In this document: positions 48,826 to 57,796 of the stretch, one piece after another
Layout of the letters: each line of letters opens with the position of its first letter
Numbering within the stretch: position 1 is the stretch's first letter
Origin: Candidatus Woesearchaeota archaeon
GTDB lineage: Archaea > Nanobdellota > Nanobdellia > Woesearchaeales > ARS49
NCBI GenBank assembly: GCA_019322895.1
Contig: JAHWHZ010000001.1
Location: 372,001 to 436,000, forward strand
Direction of reading: 5' to 3'
Length of the DNA: 64,000 nucleotides
Notes under the pieces: model-generated
Database searches by the model: none
The model's input: the letters and a program-made list of their open reading frames with translations, nothing else
Told to the model about the DNA's origin: nothing
Position numbers and translations under genes: made by a program

Positions 48826-49500
48826 ATGAAATACAAGAATCTGGTCATTATTGGAACGTCTCATATTGCAAAGCAGAGCATAAATGAAGTGAAAAAAGTA
48901 ATTTCAAAAGAAGAGCCGGACATTGTTGCGCTTGAGCTTGACAAGCAGCGCCTGGCTGCCTTGCTCAGCGAAAAAAAAGAAAAGCCGAAACTCAAGCATA
49001 TCAAGCATGTCGGCTTCAAAGGCTGGCTTTTTTCTGTAATCGGGGCGTGGGTCGAGAAAAAGCTTGGAGATAAAGTAGGAGTGAGCCCTGGCTCTGACAT
49101 GCTTGCAGCATTCAAGGAAGCAAGGAAAGTCAAGGCTCGTGTTGCATTGATTGACCAGAATATTGAAACAACACTGAGGCATTTTTCAAAAGAATTATCC
49201 TGGAAAGAGAAATGGAATTTCTTTGTTGATATATTAAAAGGAGTCATTTTAAGGAAGTCAGAGATTGGTTTTGATTTAAGCACTGTCCCAACTCAATCAA
49301 CAATTAGCAAACTAATCAAGAAAGTGAAAAAAAGATATCCTAACATCTACAAGGTCCTTATTACTGAGCGTAACGAGGTCATGGCGTCTAATCTCACTCA
49401 TCTTTTGGTGAGATTTCCTGACAAGAATATAGTTGCTATTGTTGGTGCAGGGCATGAAAAAGACATTCTGAATCTTGTAAAGAAGAAATTAAAAGAATAA
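48826..49500 (+). CDS. TraB-domain protein
   Basis: The 224-residue protein has the TraB family features: VIIGTSHIAKQSINEV (GTxH), VALELDKQRLAALL and the C-terminal ITERNEVMASNLTHLL with VAIVGAGHEKDIL. TraB-domain proteins were first linked to pheromone shutdown; the two conserved His/Glu motifs suggest a metal-dependent hydrolase. Function is unproven. The ATG at 48826 follows GCTATTTAAATAC, so the transcript may be leaderless. Confidence 0.87.
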   Translation: MKYKNLVIIGTSHIAKQSINEVKKVISKEEPDIVALELDKQRLAALLSEKKEKPKLKHIKHVGFKGWLFSVIGAWVEKKLGDKVGVSPGSDMLAAFKEARKVKARVALIDQNIETTLRHFSKELSWKEKWNFFVDILKGVILRKSEIGFDLSTVPTQSTISKLIKKVKKRYPNIYKVLITERNEVMASNLTHLLVRFPDKNIVAIVGAGHEKDILNLVKKKLKE

Positions 49501-49534
49501 TATTTATATACTTCATTTATAAATATGATAAATA

Positions 49535-50281
49535 ATGAATTGGCCTGAGTATAAAGACAGATTAAAAAGGTATTTTTGGTTTAACAAAAAAGAGATGCGC
49601 GAATTAGTTCTGCTCATTTTCTTGTTTGCGTTTATTTTCTCTTTTGACAAGTGGGGTGTTGAAAAGTTTGATTTGTTGATGGGCATAAAGAGCCTTGTGC
49701 TTGCCTTGATTATTGTTGCAATATCTGTTTTTATTCATCATGCTGTTCAGCGACTTGCTGCTCTTTATCTCGGCTACAGGCCGGAGAGCAGGATATGGTG
49801 GCTTGGAATCCTTATTGGGATAGTGGTTCTTATTTTTTCAAACGGCAGATTGATGATTTTTGCAGGCAGTTATTTCATGATTCATATGCTTACTGCGCAG
49901 CGTCTTGGAAAGCACAGGTATGGCCCAAGCATCACAAGTCTTGGCTATGTTGCAATGCTTGGCCCTCTTGCTAATGTGCTTTTTGCAGGCCTGCTTAAGA
50001 TGCTTAACTATGGCATTGGTTCTGCATTCTTGGAGAGCATGATTGGCTTTAATTTCATGCTTGCAATATACAATGTGTTGCCTTTTCCTCCTTTAGACGG
50101 CTCTAAAATGTTCTTTGGCTCAAGGCTTGCTTATGCTTTCTTCTTAGGAATGATTGCGAGCTTCCTTGTTCTTGTTTATGTGCTTGGTTTCTCTGTGATT
50201 GCTTCAATAATCATATCTTTCTTGCTGGGTGCAGTGTGCTGGATTGTATTTTATTTGCTGTATGAAAGGTTTGTATTCTAG
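49535..50281 (+). CDS. Site-2 protease (M50)-like membrane protein, catalytic site degenerate
   Basis: The 248-residue protein has six or so membrane helices and the M50 late motif NVLPFPPLDGSKMF. The zinc motif HExxH, expected within the second membrane helix, reads HHAVQ in VFIHHAVQRLAALYLGYR, so both the catalytic Glu and the second His ligand are lost. It is probably a pseudoprotease or acts as a binding protein. It follows TraB after a short gap and precedes Hef. Confidence 0.82.
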   Translation: MNWPEYKDRLKRYFWFNKKEMRELVLLIFLFAFIFSFDKWGVEKFDLLMGIKSLVLALIIVAISVFIHHAVQRLAALYLGYRPESRIWWLGILIGIVVLIFSNGRLMIFAGSYFMIHMLTAQRLGKHRYGPSITSLGYVAMLGPLANVLFAGLLKMLNYGIGSAFLESMIGFNFMLAIYNVLPFPPLDGSKMFFGSRLAYAFFLGMIASFLVLVYVLGFSVIASIIISFLLGAVCWIVFYLLYERFVF

Positions 50282-50340
50282 CACTGGCCACTGGTCACGC
50301 ATGCACAAGTTATATAAATATAATTTATTAGATTTTTATA

Positions 50341-52545
50341 ATGCTCAACAACTTCAAGCCGAGATTGTATCAGGAGACAATACTTTCTACTTGTGTTGAG
50401 AAGAATTGCCTTGTTGTCTTGCCTACTGGCATGGGAAAGACTGCGATTGCAGTGATGCTTGCAAAGCAAAGGCTGAATAATTTTCCTAAGTCAAAGATAC
50501 TTTTGCTGGCTCCTACAAAGCCTCTTGCAAAACAGCATCTTAAGACATTCCAGGACTTGCTTGATTTTGATGATAAAAAGATGGTTTTGTTTACAGGGGA
50601 AGTTCCTCCTAAAGCGCGTCAGGAGATGTGGAAAGATGCGCAGATTATTTTTTCAACACCGCAGGGCCTTGAAAATGATGTTATTTCAAGGAAAATAGAT
50701 TTAGCGGATGTCTCTTTGATTGTTTTTGATGAGGCGCATAGGGCTGTCGGCGATTATGCTTATGTCTTTATCGCAAAACAATACAATAAACTCGCAAAGT
50801 TTCCGAAAATTCTTGCCTTGACTGCATCCCCTGGAACAGATGTTGAAAAAATCACAGATGTCTGCAAGAATTTATACATTGAAGGTGTTGAGATAAGGAA
50901 TGACCAGGACCCAGATGTTGCAGAATATGTTCAGGATATTAATATCAACTGGGTTAAGGTTGATCTGCCTCCCACTTTTCTGAAGGTCCAGAAATTTTTC
51001 AAGAATTGCATCAAGTCAAAGATTCATGAAATGAAAAAATATGGGTTAGGCAGGACAATTATCTATAATTCAAAAAGAGAACTGCTTGCTTTGCAAAAAA
51101 AGCTTCATGCAAAACTATATTCTGGTGAGCGCGATTTTTCCATGATGAAATCAGTAAGCCTGCTTGCAGAGGCCATGAAAGCCCAGCATGGCTTGGAGTT
51201 GTTGGAGTCTCAAGGCATCTCTGCATTGCATGCTTACTTGAGCAAGATTTTTTTAGAGGCAAAGTCAACAAAAGTCAAGGCAACGCAGAATCTTGTTGCA
51301 GATGTCAATTTCAAGTCTGCATATGTCCTGACGCAGAAATTGTTTGATTCAGGCATTGAGCATCCAAAGCTTCAGAAAGTGAGGGAGACTGTTGCGCAGG
51401 AGTTTGAAAACAATCCTAAAGGAAAGATAATCTTATTTACACAGTATCGCGATTCTGCCAGCATGATTATTGATAAGATAAAAGATATTCCAGGTATTTT
51501 TCCTGTTGTTTTTGTAGGGCAGGCAAAGAAGAACGGTTCGGGCCTCAGCCAGAAAAAGCAGATAGAGATTCTTGACCAGTTCAGGGACGGCATGCACAAT
51601 GTTCTGATTGCAACTTCTGTTGCAGAAGAAGGTCTTGATATTCCAAAGGTTGACTTGGTTATTTTTTATGAGCCTCTGCCAAGTGCTATCCGCACAATCC
51701 AGAGAAGAGGCCGAACTGGAAGGCAAGACAAAGGAAGAGTTATTGTTTTCGTTGCGAAAAACACCCGTGATGAAGGCTATCGCTGGTCTTCTTTTCACAA
51801 GGAAAAGAGAATGCACAAGATTCTTGGTGATTTAAAGAAAAAATTGAAGTTAAAGGTTGAGGCTCAGCCAAAACTGTCAAAATTTTGCGATGATGTCAAC
51901 AAGATAAAGATTTTTGCAGATTATCGTGAGAAAGGCTCTGGCACAATAAAAGAATTGTGTGATTTAAATGTTGATTTGAAATTAGAGATGCTTGATTCTG
52001 CTGATTATATTGTTTCTTCAAGAGTCGGTGTTGAGATAAAGAATGTAAAGGATTTTGTTGACTCTATTGTTGACGGCAGGCTGTTGTCGCAGTTGAAAGT
52101 CTTGAAGCAGAAGTTTGAGCGCCCTGTTGTGATTATTGAAGGTTCTGAAGATATGTTTTCTATGCGCAATGTTCATCCTAATGCAATCCGCGGCATGCTT
52201 GCAACCATTGCTATCAGCTATGGTATTCCTGTAATCCAGACAAAGGATTTCAAGGACACTGCCCATACTTTATTGGCTATGGCTCGTCGAGAGCAGGAAA
52301 AAAACGGAGATAAAGATTTTAGTCTGCATTCAAGCAAGAAGCCTTTGACCTTGAAAGAACAGCAGGAATACATAGTGTCTGCCTTGCCTAATGTCGGCCC
52401 TTCTGCTGCTAAAGAGTTGTTGAAGCACATGAAGACCATAAAGAACATCATTAATGCAGATGAGAAAGATTTGAAGAAAGTCAATAAAGTTGGGGAAAAG
52501 ATTGCTAAGGGTATTAAGGATGTTGTTGAAAAAGATTATCCATAA
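50341..52545 (+). CDS. hef: Hef-like helicase/nuclease (FANCM/XPF family)
   Basis: The 734-residue protein has an SF2 helicase N-terminus (PTGMGKTAIAVML, VFDEAHRAVGDY, QRRGRTGRQDKG), an XPF-type nuclease (ADYREKGSGTIKEL, VGVEIKNVKDFVDSI) and C-terminal helix-hairpin-helix motifs (LPNVGPSAAKELL, VNKVGEKIAKGI). It processes stalled or branched DNA forks. The nuclease ERK triad reads EIK here, Arg replaced by Ile. Length is normal. A TATA-like ATATAAATA at about 50317 lies 25 nt before the start. Confidence 0.92.
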   Translation: MLNNFKPRLYQETILSTCVEKNCLVVLPTGMGKTAIAVMLAKQRLNNFPKSKILLLAPTKPLAKQHLKTFQDLLDFDDKKMVLFTGEVPPKARQEMWKDAQIIFSTPQGLENDVISRKIDLADVSLIVFDEAHRAVGDYAYVFIAKQYNKLAKFPKILALTASPGTDVEKITDVCKNLYIEGVEIRNDQDPDVAEYVQDININWVKVDLPPTFLKVQKFFKNCIKSKIHEMKKYGLGRTIIYNSKRELLALQKKLHAKLYSGERDFSMMKSVSLLAEAMKAQHGLELLESQGISALHAYLSKIFLEAKSTKVKATQNLVADVNFKSAYVLTQKLFDSGIEHPKLQKVRETVAQEFENNPKGKIILFTQYRDSASMIIDKIKDIPGIFPVVFVGQAKKNGSGLSQKKQIEILDQFRDGMHNVLIATSVAEEGLDIPKVDLVIFYEPLPSAIRTIQRRGRTGRQDKGRVIVFVAKNTRDEGYRWSSFHKEKRMHKILGDLKKKLKLKVEAQPKLSKFCDDVNKIKIFADYREKGSGTIKELCDLNVDLKLEMLDSADYIVSSRVGVEIKNVKDFVDSIVDGRLLSQLKVLKQKFERPVVIIEGSEDMFSMRNVHPNAIRGMLATIAISYGIPVIQTKDFKDTAHTLLAMARREQEKNGDKDFSLHSSKKPLTLKEQQEYIVSALPNVGPSAAKELLKHMKTIKNIINADEKDLKKVNKVGEKIAKGIKDVVEKDYP

Positions 52546-52577
52546 TCTTTATTAAGTTTCTAAAATTAATTTTGTAT

Positions 52578-53159
52578 ATGATTTCAGAAGAAAAAATAGA
52601 TCGTATATGGAGACTTGGCGGCGAAATGCCCAAAGATTGGGATTGGAAATATTTTAAGTCTATAAAGCCTTGTTTTCTAGAAACTTTTGTTGAACGCTTG
52701 TTTCAACAAACAGATAAAAGACCAGGTGATTCTTTTTGCGATCTTGGAAGCGGCACTGGTTTTCCCAGCGCGGTTTTTGCTGCGCTTGGTTTTAAGGCAT
52801 ATCTTGTTGATAAATCAAGAAAAGCGCTTGATTATTCAAAAGCATATTTTGAAAGAGTTCAAAAAGAACTGGGCGCCTTTGAATATGCTCCTGTTTTTGC
52901 AGAGGTTGACATGACTTCAGAAGAATTTGCAACATATGTGTTTAATGATGGGCAAAAAATTAATGAGATGGATGTTCTTTTTTGCAGGGCAGGCAGTGAT
53001 GTTCTTTTTTTCAAAAAAGTAATATGCAATATCAAAGAAATTAAAAAAGGATGTATTTGGCTGGACTACGCTAGATTGTATGAAAATAGGGAGTTAGATA
53101 CTACTTGTTTTACGGCTATAGATAAAAGCGAATATTGTTCATTGCTTGTTAACAGATGA
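52578..53159 (+). CDS. Rossmann-fold methyltransferase-like protein
   Basis: The 193-residue protein has FCDLGSGTGFPSAVFAALG (motif I), AYLVDKSRKALDYSKAYF and a later DVLFCRAGSD strand. This is a class I methyltransferase fold, possibly inactive or specialised, as motif IV is unclear. The ATG at 52578 is preferred to a TTG at 52572. It lies downstream of hef with its own AT-rich upstream region. Confidence 0.75.
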   Translation: MISEEKIDRIWRLGGEMPKDWDWKYFKSIKPCFLETFVERLFQQTDKRPGDSFCDLGSGTGFPSAVFAALGFKAYLVDKSRKALDYSKAYFERVQKELGAFEYAPVFAEVDMTSEEFATYVFNDGQKINEMDVLFCRAGSDVLFFKKVICNIKEIKKGCIWLDYARLYENRELDTTCFTAIDKSEYCSLLVNR

Positions 53160-53163
53160 AAAT

Positions 53164-53367
53164 TTATTCAATCAATTCCTTGTGTGCATTCACAAAAGCC
53201 TTTATGCTCCTGTCAAATGTTTTCTCAACTTCTGGCGGGAACAAGCAGCCAGGCAATTCTCTTCTTTCTCTATGTTCGCGAATGCATTCACAGCAGATTC
53301 CTTTGTTTGGGCATCCTGGGTAAGTGCATGTGCATTCTTTCAGATTTTTTTCTTTTTGGCATTCCAT
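53164..53367 (-). CDS. DUF6485 cysteine-rich small protein
   Basis: The 67-residue protein matches the DUF6485 family: MECQKEKNLKECTCTYPGCP, then KGICCECIREHRERRELPGC and a Phe-Pro-containing end. Eight or so cysteines probably coordinate metal. Members are scattered in anaerobic archaea and bacteria; function is unknown. It is convergent with the methyltransferase gene, nearly abutting it. Confidence 0.82.
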   Translation of the reverse strand: MECQKEKNLKECTCTYPGCPNKGICCECIREHRERRELPGCLFPPEVEKTFDRSIKAFVNAHKELIE

Positions 53368-53471
53368 TTTAATCTATTAGCTCTTGTCTATTAATATAGC
53401 TTACGATTACCACTGGACACCCCATCGCAACTAATATATACTAGCAGATTATTTGCAGATTTGGGGGTAAA

Positions 53472-54782
53472 ATGTCGATTCATCTAAGCACTTTGCTGAA
53501 ACACTATAAGAGAAAGGATGTATGCGATGCTATCATCAAGGCTGCTGATGATAAAGAGATAGCTATTAAATTTGGTGAAAAAGGCTTTGGAAAGAGGCCA
53601 GATGTCCTAAAGTACCCAAAAGATGTTCTGGAGTTTGCAAAGAAAGGAGCGACTTCTTTTCATTGCTCAGAAGAATTATGGATTAATCCTCTGCAGTTAA
53701 GCCCTGCGTTGTCAAGAAAAGACATGGATGAATTAAGAAAAGGCTGGGACTTGGTTCTTGATATTGACTGTCCTGTCTGGGAGTATTCTGCTATTGCTGC
53801 TGATTTGTTGGTTCATGCTTTAAAATATCACGGCGTTAATACAATCGCAGTCAAGTTTTCTGGAAATCATGGCTTTCATATTGCTGTTCCGTTTGCAGCT
53901 TTTCCAAGAACAGTGCACGGCAAGCCGACAAGATTGTTGTTTCCAGAAGGTCCTAGAAAGATTGCTGCTTATCTTGGTGAGATGATTCGCTCTCATCTTG
54001 CTCGCAAATTAATAGAGCATGAAAATATAAAGGCAATTTGTAAAAAAATAGATAAAAATTTCAATGAAGTCGTGAAAAACGGAAGATTTGACCCGTTTGA
54101 AGTATTACAAATAGACACTGTATTAATAGCTACAAGGCATTTGTACAGGATGCCTTATGCATTTAATGAAAAATCCGGCTTAGTCAGCATTCCTATAAGG
54201 CCAGAAGATATCTTGAAGTTCAAGAAAGAACATGCAAAGCCAGAGAATGTGAAGGTTGACATGAATTTTCTTGACCAAAAGCCAGAGCCTAATGAAGCCA
54301 AAAAACTCATAATCCAGGCGTTTGACCATGAAGTAAAGGAAGAAAATATCGAGATAAAAAAAACAAAAGAGTTCTCAAGCCCAGAAGATGCTGTTCCAGC
54401 AGAATATTTTCCTCCCTGCATCCAGACTATACTCAAGGGCCTGCAGGATGGAAAAAAGCGTTCTTTGTTTGTATTGGCTAATTTCTTGACAAGCTGCGGC
54501 TGGGATTATGACAAGATAGATGAATTATTGTCTGATTGGAACCAGAAAAATCCAGAACAGTTAAGAGAAGTTATAATCAAGGGGCAGCTGCGTTATCACA
54601 AGGCTAACAAGAAAAAAGTTTTGCCTCCTAACTGCAATAATAAATCCTATTATCAGGATATGCATGTATGCAATCCAGATGCTTTCTGCAAGAAGATAAA
54701 AAATCCAGTTAATTATGCAATTCTGAAACAGAAGTTAACTAACTTAACAAAAAAGAAGAAAAAAGTAAAAAAAGCTAAATAA
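53472..54782 (+). CDS. priSL: Fused PriS-PriL DNA primase
   Basis: The single 436-residue chain joins the catalytic small subunit with the C-terminal Fe-S domain of the large subunit. The PriS part has VLDIDCPVWE (catalytic DxD), VKFSGNHGFHIAVPF and RHLYRMPYAFNEKSGLVSIP. From about residue 318 the PriL C-domain begins PPCIQTILKGLQDG, with FLTSCGWDYDKI, LPPNCNN and MHVCNPDAFC as likely cluster cysteines. Nanoarchaeum has a similar fusion. GGGGGTAAA precedes the ATG. The PriL N-terminal domain is absent. Confidence 0.9.
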   Translation: MSIHLSTLLKHYKRKDVCDAIIKAADDKEIAIKFGEKGFGKRPDVLKYPKDVLEFAKKGATSFHCSEELWINPLQLSPALSRKDMDELRKGWDLVLDIDCPVWEYSAIAADLLVHALKYHGVNTIAVKFSGNHGFHIAVPFAAFPRTVHGKPTRLLFPEGPRKIAAYLGEMIRSHLARKLIEHENIKAICKKIDKNFNEVVKNGRFDPFEVLQIDTVLIATRHLYRMPYAFNEKSGLVSIPIRPEDILKFKKEHAKPENVKVDMNFLDQKPEPNEAKKLIIQAFDHEVKEENIEIKKTKEFSSPEDAVPAEYFPPCIQTILKGLQDGKKRSLFVLANFLTSCGWDYDKIDELLSDWNQKNPEQLREVIIKGQLRYHKANKKKVLPPNCNNKSYYQDMHVCNPDAFCKKIKNPVNYAILKQKLTNLTKKKKKVKKAK

Positions 54783-54870
54783 TTTAACATAGCAATTTAT
54801 CCTCTTATATCGACTCAAAAAAATCAAATTTTCCTGAAATTAAGCAAATTACTGTGTGATTTGCGCAACC
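54783..54870. other. AT-rich spacer before the S10 operon promoter
   Basis: No gene, RNA or repeat that I can support is visible. It is AT-rich DNA between the fused primase gene and the L3 promoter. Confidence 0.5.
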
Positions 54871-55034
54871 TTTATAAACAAACCTTGGTTTCTTTGTCAA
54901 ATCTGACTAGCCTGAAAAGAAGCTTTTCAGTACAACGTCGGAGGTGGAGAAAATACTCCTTGCTTCTTACGAAAAGCTTCGGTAGGGTCTTGTCGGTATA
55001 AAGGGGTTGCTAAAGTAAAGTATCCTATTCAAAA
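54871..55034 (+). promoter_or_regulatory. S10-operon promoter and structured L3 leader with alternative hairpins
   Basis: TTTATAAAC (54871-54879) is a clear TATA, so transcription starts near 54898 and the leader before L3 is about 135 nt. CTGAAAAG (54912-54919) pairs with CTTTTCAG (54923-54930), loop AAG. The same CTTTTC can instead pair within GAAGCTTTTC (54919-54928) to GAAAAGCTTC (54971-54980). These two structures are exclusive. GGAG/CTCC lies between. It suggests a riboregulator or autogenous ribosomal-protein control site; function is inferred. Confidence 0.65.
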
Positions 55035-56012
55035 ATGCCAACAAAAAAAAGCCCAAGAAAAGGAAGCATGCAAGTCTGGCCGAGGAAAAGGGCCAGGTCT
55101 ATTATAGCACGGATTAGATCATGGGCTAAAAGCAGTGATGCCAAGCCGCTGGGTTTTGCAGGATATAAGGCAGGCATGACCCACATTCTCGTGACTGACA
55201 ACAGGCCGAATTCCATCACAAAAGGAGAGGACATACGATTGCCTGTCACAGTGATTGAGTGTCCGCCGATGAAACTGATTGGCTTTACACTCTACAAAAA
55301 AGACGCTTACGGTCTTCATGCTTCTTCTCAAATTCTCGCTGACAAACTCGACAAAGAGCTTGCAAAAAACTTTCCATTGCCAAAAAAGATAAAGAAAAAA
55401 TCTGCTGATGTTAAAATAGAAGATTACACTGACTTGATGCTGCTGGTGCAGACCCAGCCAAAGCTCACAGGCATTGGCAAGAAAAAGCCTGAAGTGTTTG
55501 AGATGGGCATCGGCGGAGATTTGAATGCTAAATTTGAATATGCTAAGAATAATCTTGGAAAAGAAATCAAGGTAGAAGATATTTTTACAGAAGGGCAGCA
55601 GCTTGATGCGCGTGCTGTGACAAAAGGAAAAGGATTCCAGGGGCCTGTCAAGAGATTTGGTGTCTCAATAAGGCAGCACAAATCAGAGAAGACAAAAAGA
55701 GGTCCTGGTTCTCTTGGCCCGTGGCACGGCAAGCTTAACTGGACAGTTGCTCATGCTGGCCAGACAGGCTATCACCAGCGTGTTGATTACAACAAATGGC
55801 TGCTGAAAATCAGCAAAACTCCTTCTGATATCAACCCAAAAAGCGGTTTTATTCGTTATGGCGTCGTTAAAAACAATTTTCTTCTTGTCAAGGGCTCAAT
55901 ACAAGGCCCTGCAAAAAGGATGATCACGCTCACGCAGGCAATCCGGCCAAACAAAAAGATACCAAAAGAAGTGCCGGCCATTGTTTATACATCATTAGAG
56001 GCAATGCAGTAA
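55035..56012 (+). CDS. rpl3: Large ribosomal subunit protein uL3
   Basis: The 325-residue protein has LGFAGYKAGMTHILV, VTVIECPPMKLIGF and the core VTKGKGFQGPVKRFGVSIRQHKSEKT in part (GKGFQGPVKRFG, IRQHKSEKT). It is an early-binding large-subunit protein. It opens the long archaeal S10/spc operon; L4 starts 1 nt after its stop. Confidence 0.97.
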   Translation: MPTKKSPRKGSMQVWPRKRARSIIARIRSWAKSSDAKPLGFAGYKAGMTHILVTDNRPNSITKGEDIRLPVTVIECPPMKLIGFTLYKKDAYGLHASSQILADKLDKELAKNFPLPKKIKKKSADVKIEDYTDLMLLVQTQPKLTGIGKKKPEVFEMGIGGDLNAKFEYAKNNLGKEIKVEDIFTEGQQLDARAVTKGKGFQGPVKRFGVSIRQHKSEKTKRGPGSLGPWHGKLNWTVAHAGQTGYHQRVDYNKWLLKISKTPSDINPKSGFIRYGVVKNNFLLVKGSIQGPAKRMITLTQAIRPNKKIPKEVPAIVYTSLEAMQ

Positions 56013-56013
56013 G

Positions 56014-56820
56014 ATGGAACTCAAGATATTATCAGCACAAAATGCAGAAGTCGGCAAAAAGAAGCTGCCGAAACAGTTTGAAGAGCCTGTCAGGAAAGAT
56101 TTAATCAAGAGAGCTGTTGAAGCTGTCCAGTCTCACAACAGGCAGGCTTATGGAGCTGACACTCGTGCTGGAATGAAATGGAGCGCCACCTTATCAAAGA
56201 AACGTAGGGAATACAGAGCATCTTACGGCCACGGAATCTCAAGGGTTCCAAGGAAGATAACTTCCAGGAGAGGAACACAGTTCAACTGGACTGCTGCAAA
56301 TGTGCCTGGAGTTGTGGGTGGAAGAAGGGCTCACCCTCCTAAATCTGAGAAAGTGTTCGCTAAAAAGATAAACGACCGCGAAAGAAAAAAAGCGATCCGT
56401 TCTGCATTATCAGCCACGATGAGCAAAGAGCTTGTGGCAGGCAGGGGGCACGTACTGCCTGAAAAATTCCCTTTTATCATTTCAAATGATTTTGAAAAGT
56501 TTGACAAGACTAAAACAATACTTGATGCCTTGAAAAAAATAGGTCTTGACAAGGACCTTGCGCGCGCAGAAAAGAAAAAAGTGCGTGCAGGCAAAGGCAA
56601 ATCAAGGGCAAGAAAATACAAGAAAAGCAAGACGGCCCTGCTTGTTGTTTCAGGAAAATGCAGTTTGCTCAAGGCAGCTTCAAACATTCCTGGAATAGAT
56701 GTTGTAGAGGTAAAGAACATGAATGCAGAGCTTTTGGCTCCTGGCTCTGAGCCAGGCAGGCTTACTGTATTTACAGACTCTGCAATTGACAAGCTGGGAA
56801 AAGAAAACTTGTTTGTGTAA
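56014..56820 (+). CDS. rpl4: Large ribosomal subunit protein uL4
   Basis: The 268-residue protein has the archaeal L4 pattern, including QSHNRQAYGADTRAG, the Arg/Gly-rich exit-tunnel loop (SYGHGISRVPRK, GGRRAHPP) and late VVEVKNMNAELLAPG. L4 lies between L3 and L23. The product reaches into the peptide tunnel and can act as a translational regulator in other species. Confidence 0.96.
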   Translation: MELKILSAQNAEVGKKKLPKQFEEPVRKDLIKRAVEAVQSHNRQAYGADTRAGMKWSATLSKKRREYRASYGHGISRVPRKITSRRGTQFNWTAANVPGVVGGRRAHPPKSEKVFAKKINDRERKKAIRSALSATMSKELVAGRGHVLPEKFPFIISNDFEKFDKTKTILDALKKIGLDKDLARAEKKKVRAGKGKSRARKYKKSKTALLVVSGKCSLLKAASNIPGIDVVEVKNMNAELLAPGSEPGRLTVFTDSAIDKLGKENLFV

Positions 56821-56821
56821 A

Positions 56822-57079
56822 ATGGAACCATTGCAGATTATCAAATATCCATTGGCGACTGAAAAGTCAATAAGGCTGATGGAAGCTGAAAATAAGCTCA
56901 TCTTCGTAGTGGACACTAAAGCCACAAGAGCTGATATCAAGAAAGCGATTGAAGAAGTTTTTAAGGCAAAAGTCGACAAGGTAAATACCCTTGTGACAAA
57001 CGGAAAGAAAAGAGCATATGTCAAGTTTGCGAAAGAGACTCCTGCAATTGACATAGCAACAAACCTTGGATTGATGTAA
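56822..57079 (+). CDS. rpl23: Large ribosomal subunit protein uL23
   Basis: The 85-residue protein begins MEPLQIIKYPLATEKSIRLM and contains NKLIFVVDTKATRADIKKAI and VNTLVTNGKKRAYVKF. L23 lines the tunnel exit and is a docking site for SRP and NAC, both encoded in this window. The ATG at 56822 is chosen over a longer frame that overlaps L4. Confidence 0.96.
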   Translation: MEPLQIIKYPLATEKSIRLMEAENKLIFVVDTKATRADIKKAIEEVFKAKVDKVNTLVTNGKKRAYVKFAKETPAIDIATNLGLM

Positions 57080-57080
57080 A

Positions 57081-57794
57081 ATGGGAAAGAATCTTATTCA
57101 GCAGGCACGGGGAAAAGGAAGCCCGCGGTATAAAGTTCCGAGCTTCAGGTTCAAGACAGATGGCAAGCTGAAATCCCTGAAAAAAGAGCTTGTCAATGGA
57201 AAGATTACAGACATGCTCAGTTGCCAGGGCCATTCAGCTCCTATAATAAAGGTCAAGTATGATGACGGAGAGCAGAAACTGATGATTGCTCCAGAAGGTG
57301 TCCGCGTGGGCGAGAATATTTCTGCAGGAAATGGCGCTTCTGCAGAGACAGGAAATATTTTGACGCTTAAAGAAATACCTGAAGGCACATTCATATTCAA
57401 CATAGAAAGCCAGCCAGGAGACGGCGGAAAGTTTTGCAGGGCATCTGGAAATACCGCAAGGCTGCTTACAAAGACAAGCAAATATGCTACTGTGCTGCTT
57501 CCTTCAAAAAAGCAAAGAAAATTCCACGTGAACTGCCGCGCGATGATCGGCACTATTGCAGGAGGCGGAAGAACGGAAAAGCCAATTCTTAAAGCAGGAA
57601 TTATGCATTTCAAGAAAAAAGCAAAGAACAAGCTGTATCCAAGAACAGGCGGTTCAAAGATGAATGCAATTGATCATCCATTTGGTAACAAGCGTTCAGC
57701 ACGTAAAGCTAAACAAAAGCCAGTATCCAGGTTTGCGCCGCCAGGCAGGAAAGTCGGCAAGCTTGCAGCAAAGAGGACTGGTAAGAGGAAATAA
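57081..57794 (+). CDS. rpl2: Large ribosomal subunit protein uL2
   Basis: The 237-residue protein opens MGKNLIQQARGKGSPRYKVP, has an SH3-like barrel (NISAGNGASAETGNIL) and a C-terminal GGSKMNAIDHPFGNKRSARK, which lies at the peptidyl-transferase neighbourhood. Length is typical of archaea. Confidence 0.97.
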   Translation: MGKNLIQQARGKGSPRYKVPSFRFKTDGKLKSLKKELVNGKITDMLSCQGHSAPIIKVKYDDGEQKLMIAPEGVRVGENISAGNGASAETGNILTLKEIPEGTFIFNIESQPGDGGKFCRASGNTARLLTKTSKYATVLLPSKKQRKFHVNCRAMIGTIAGGGRTEKPILKAGIMHFKKKAKNKLYPRTGGSKMNAIDHPFGNKRSARKAKQKPVSRFAPPGRKVGKLAAKRTGKRK

Positions 57795-57796
57795 AC

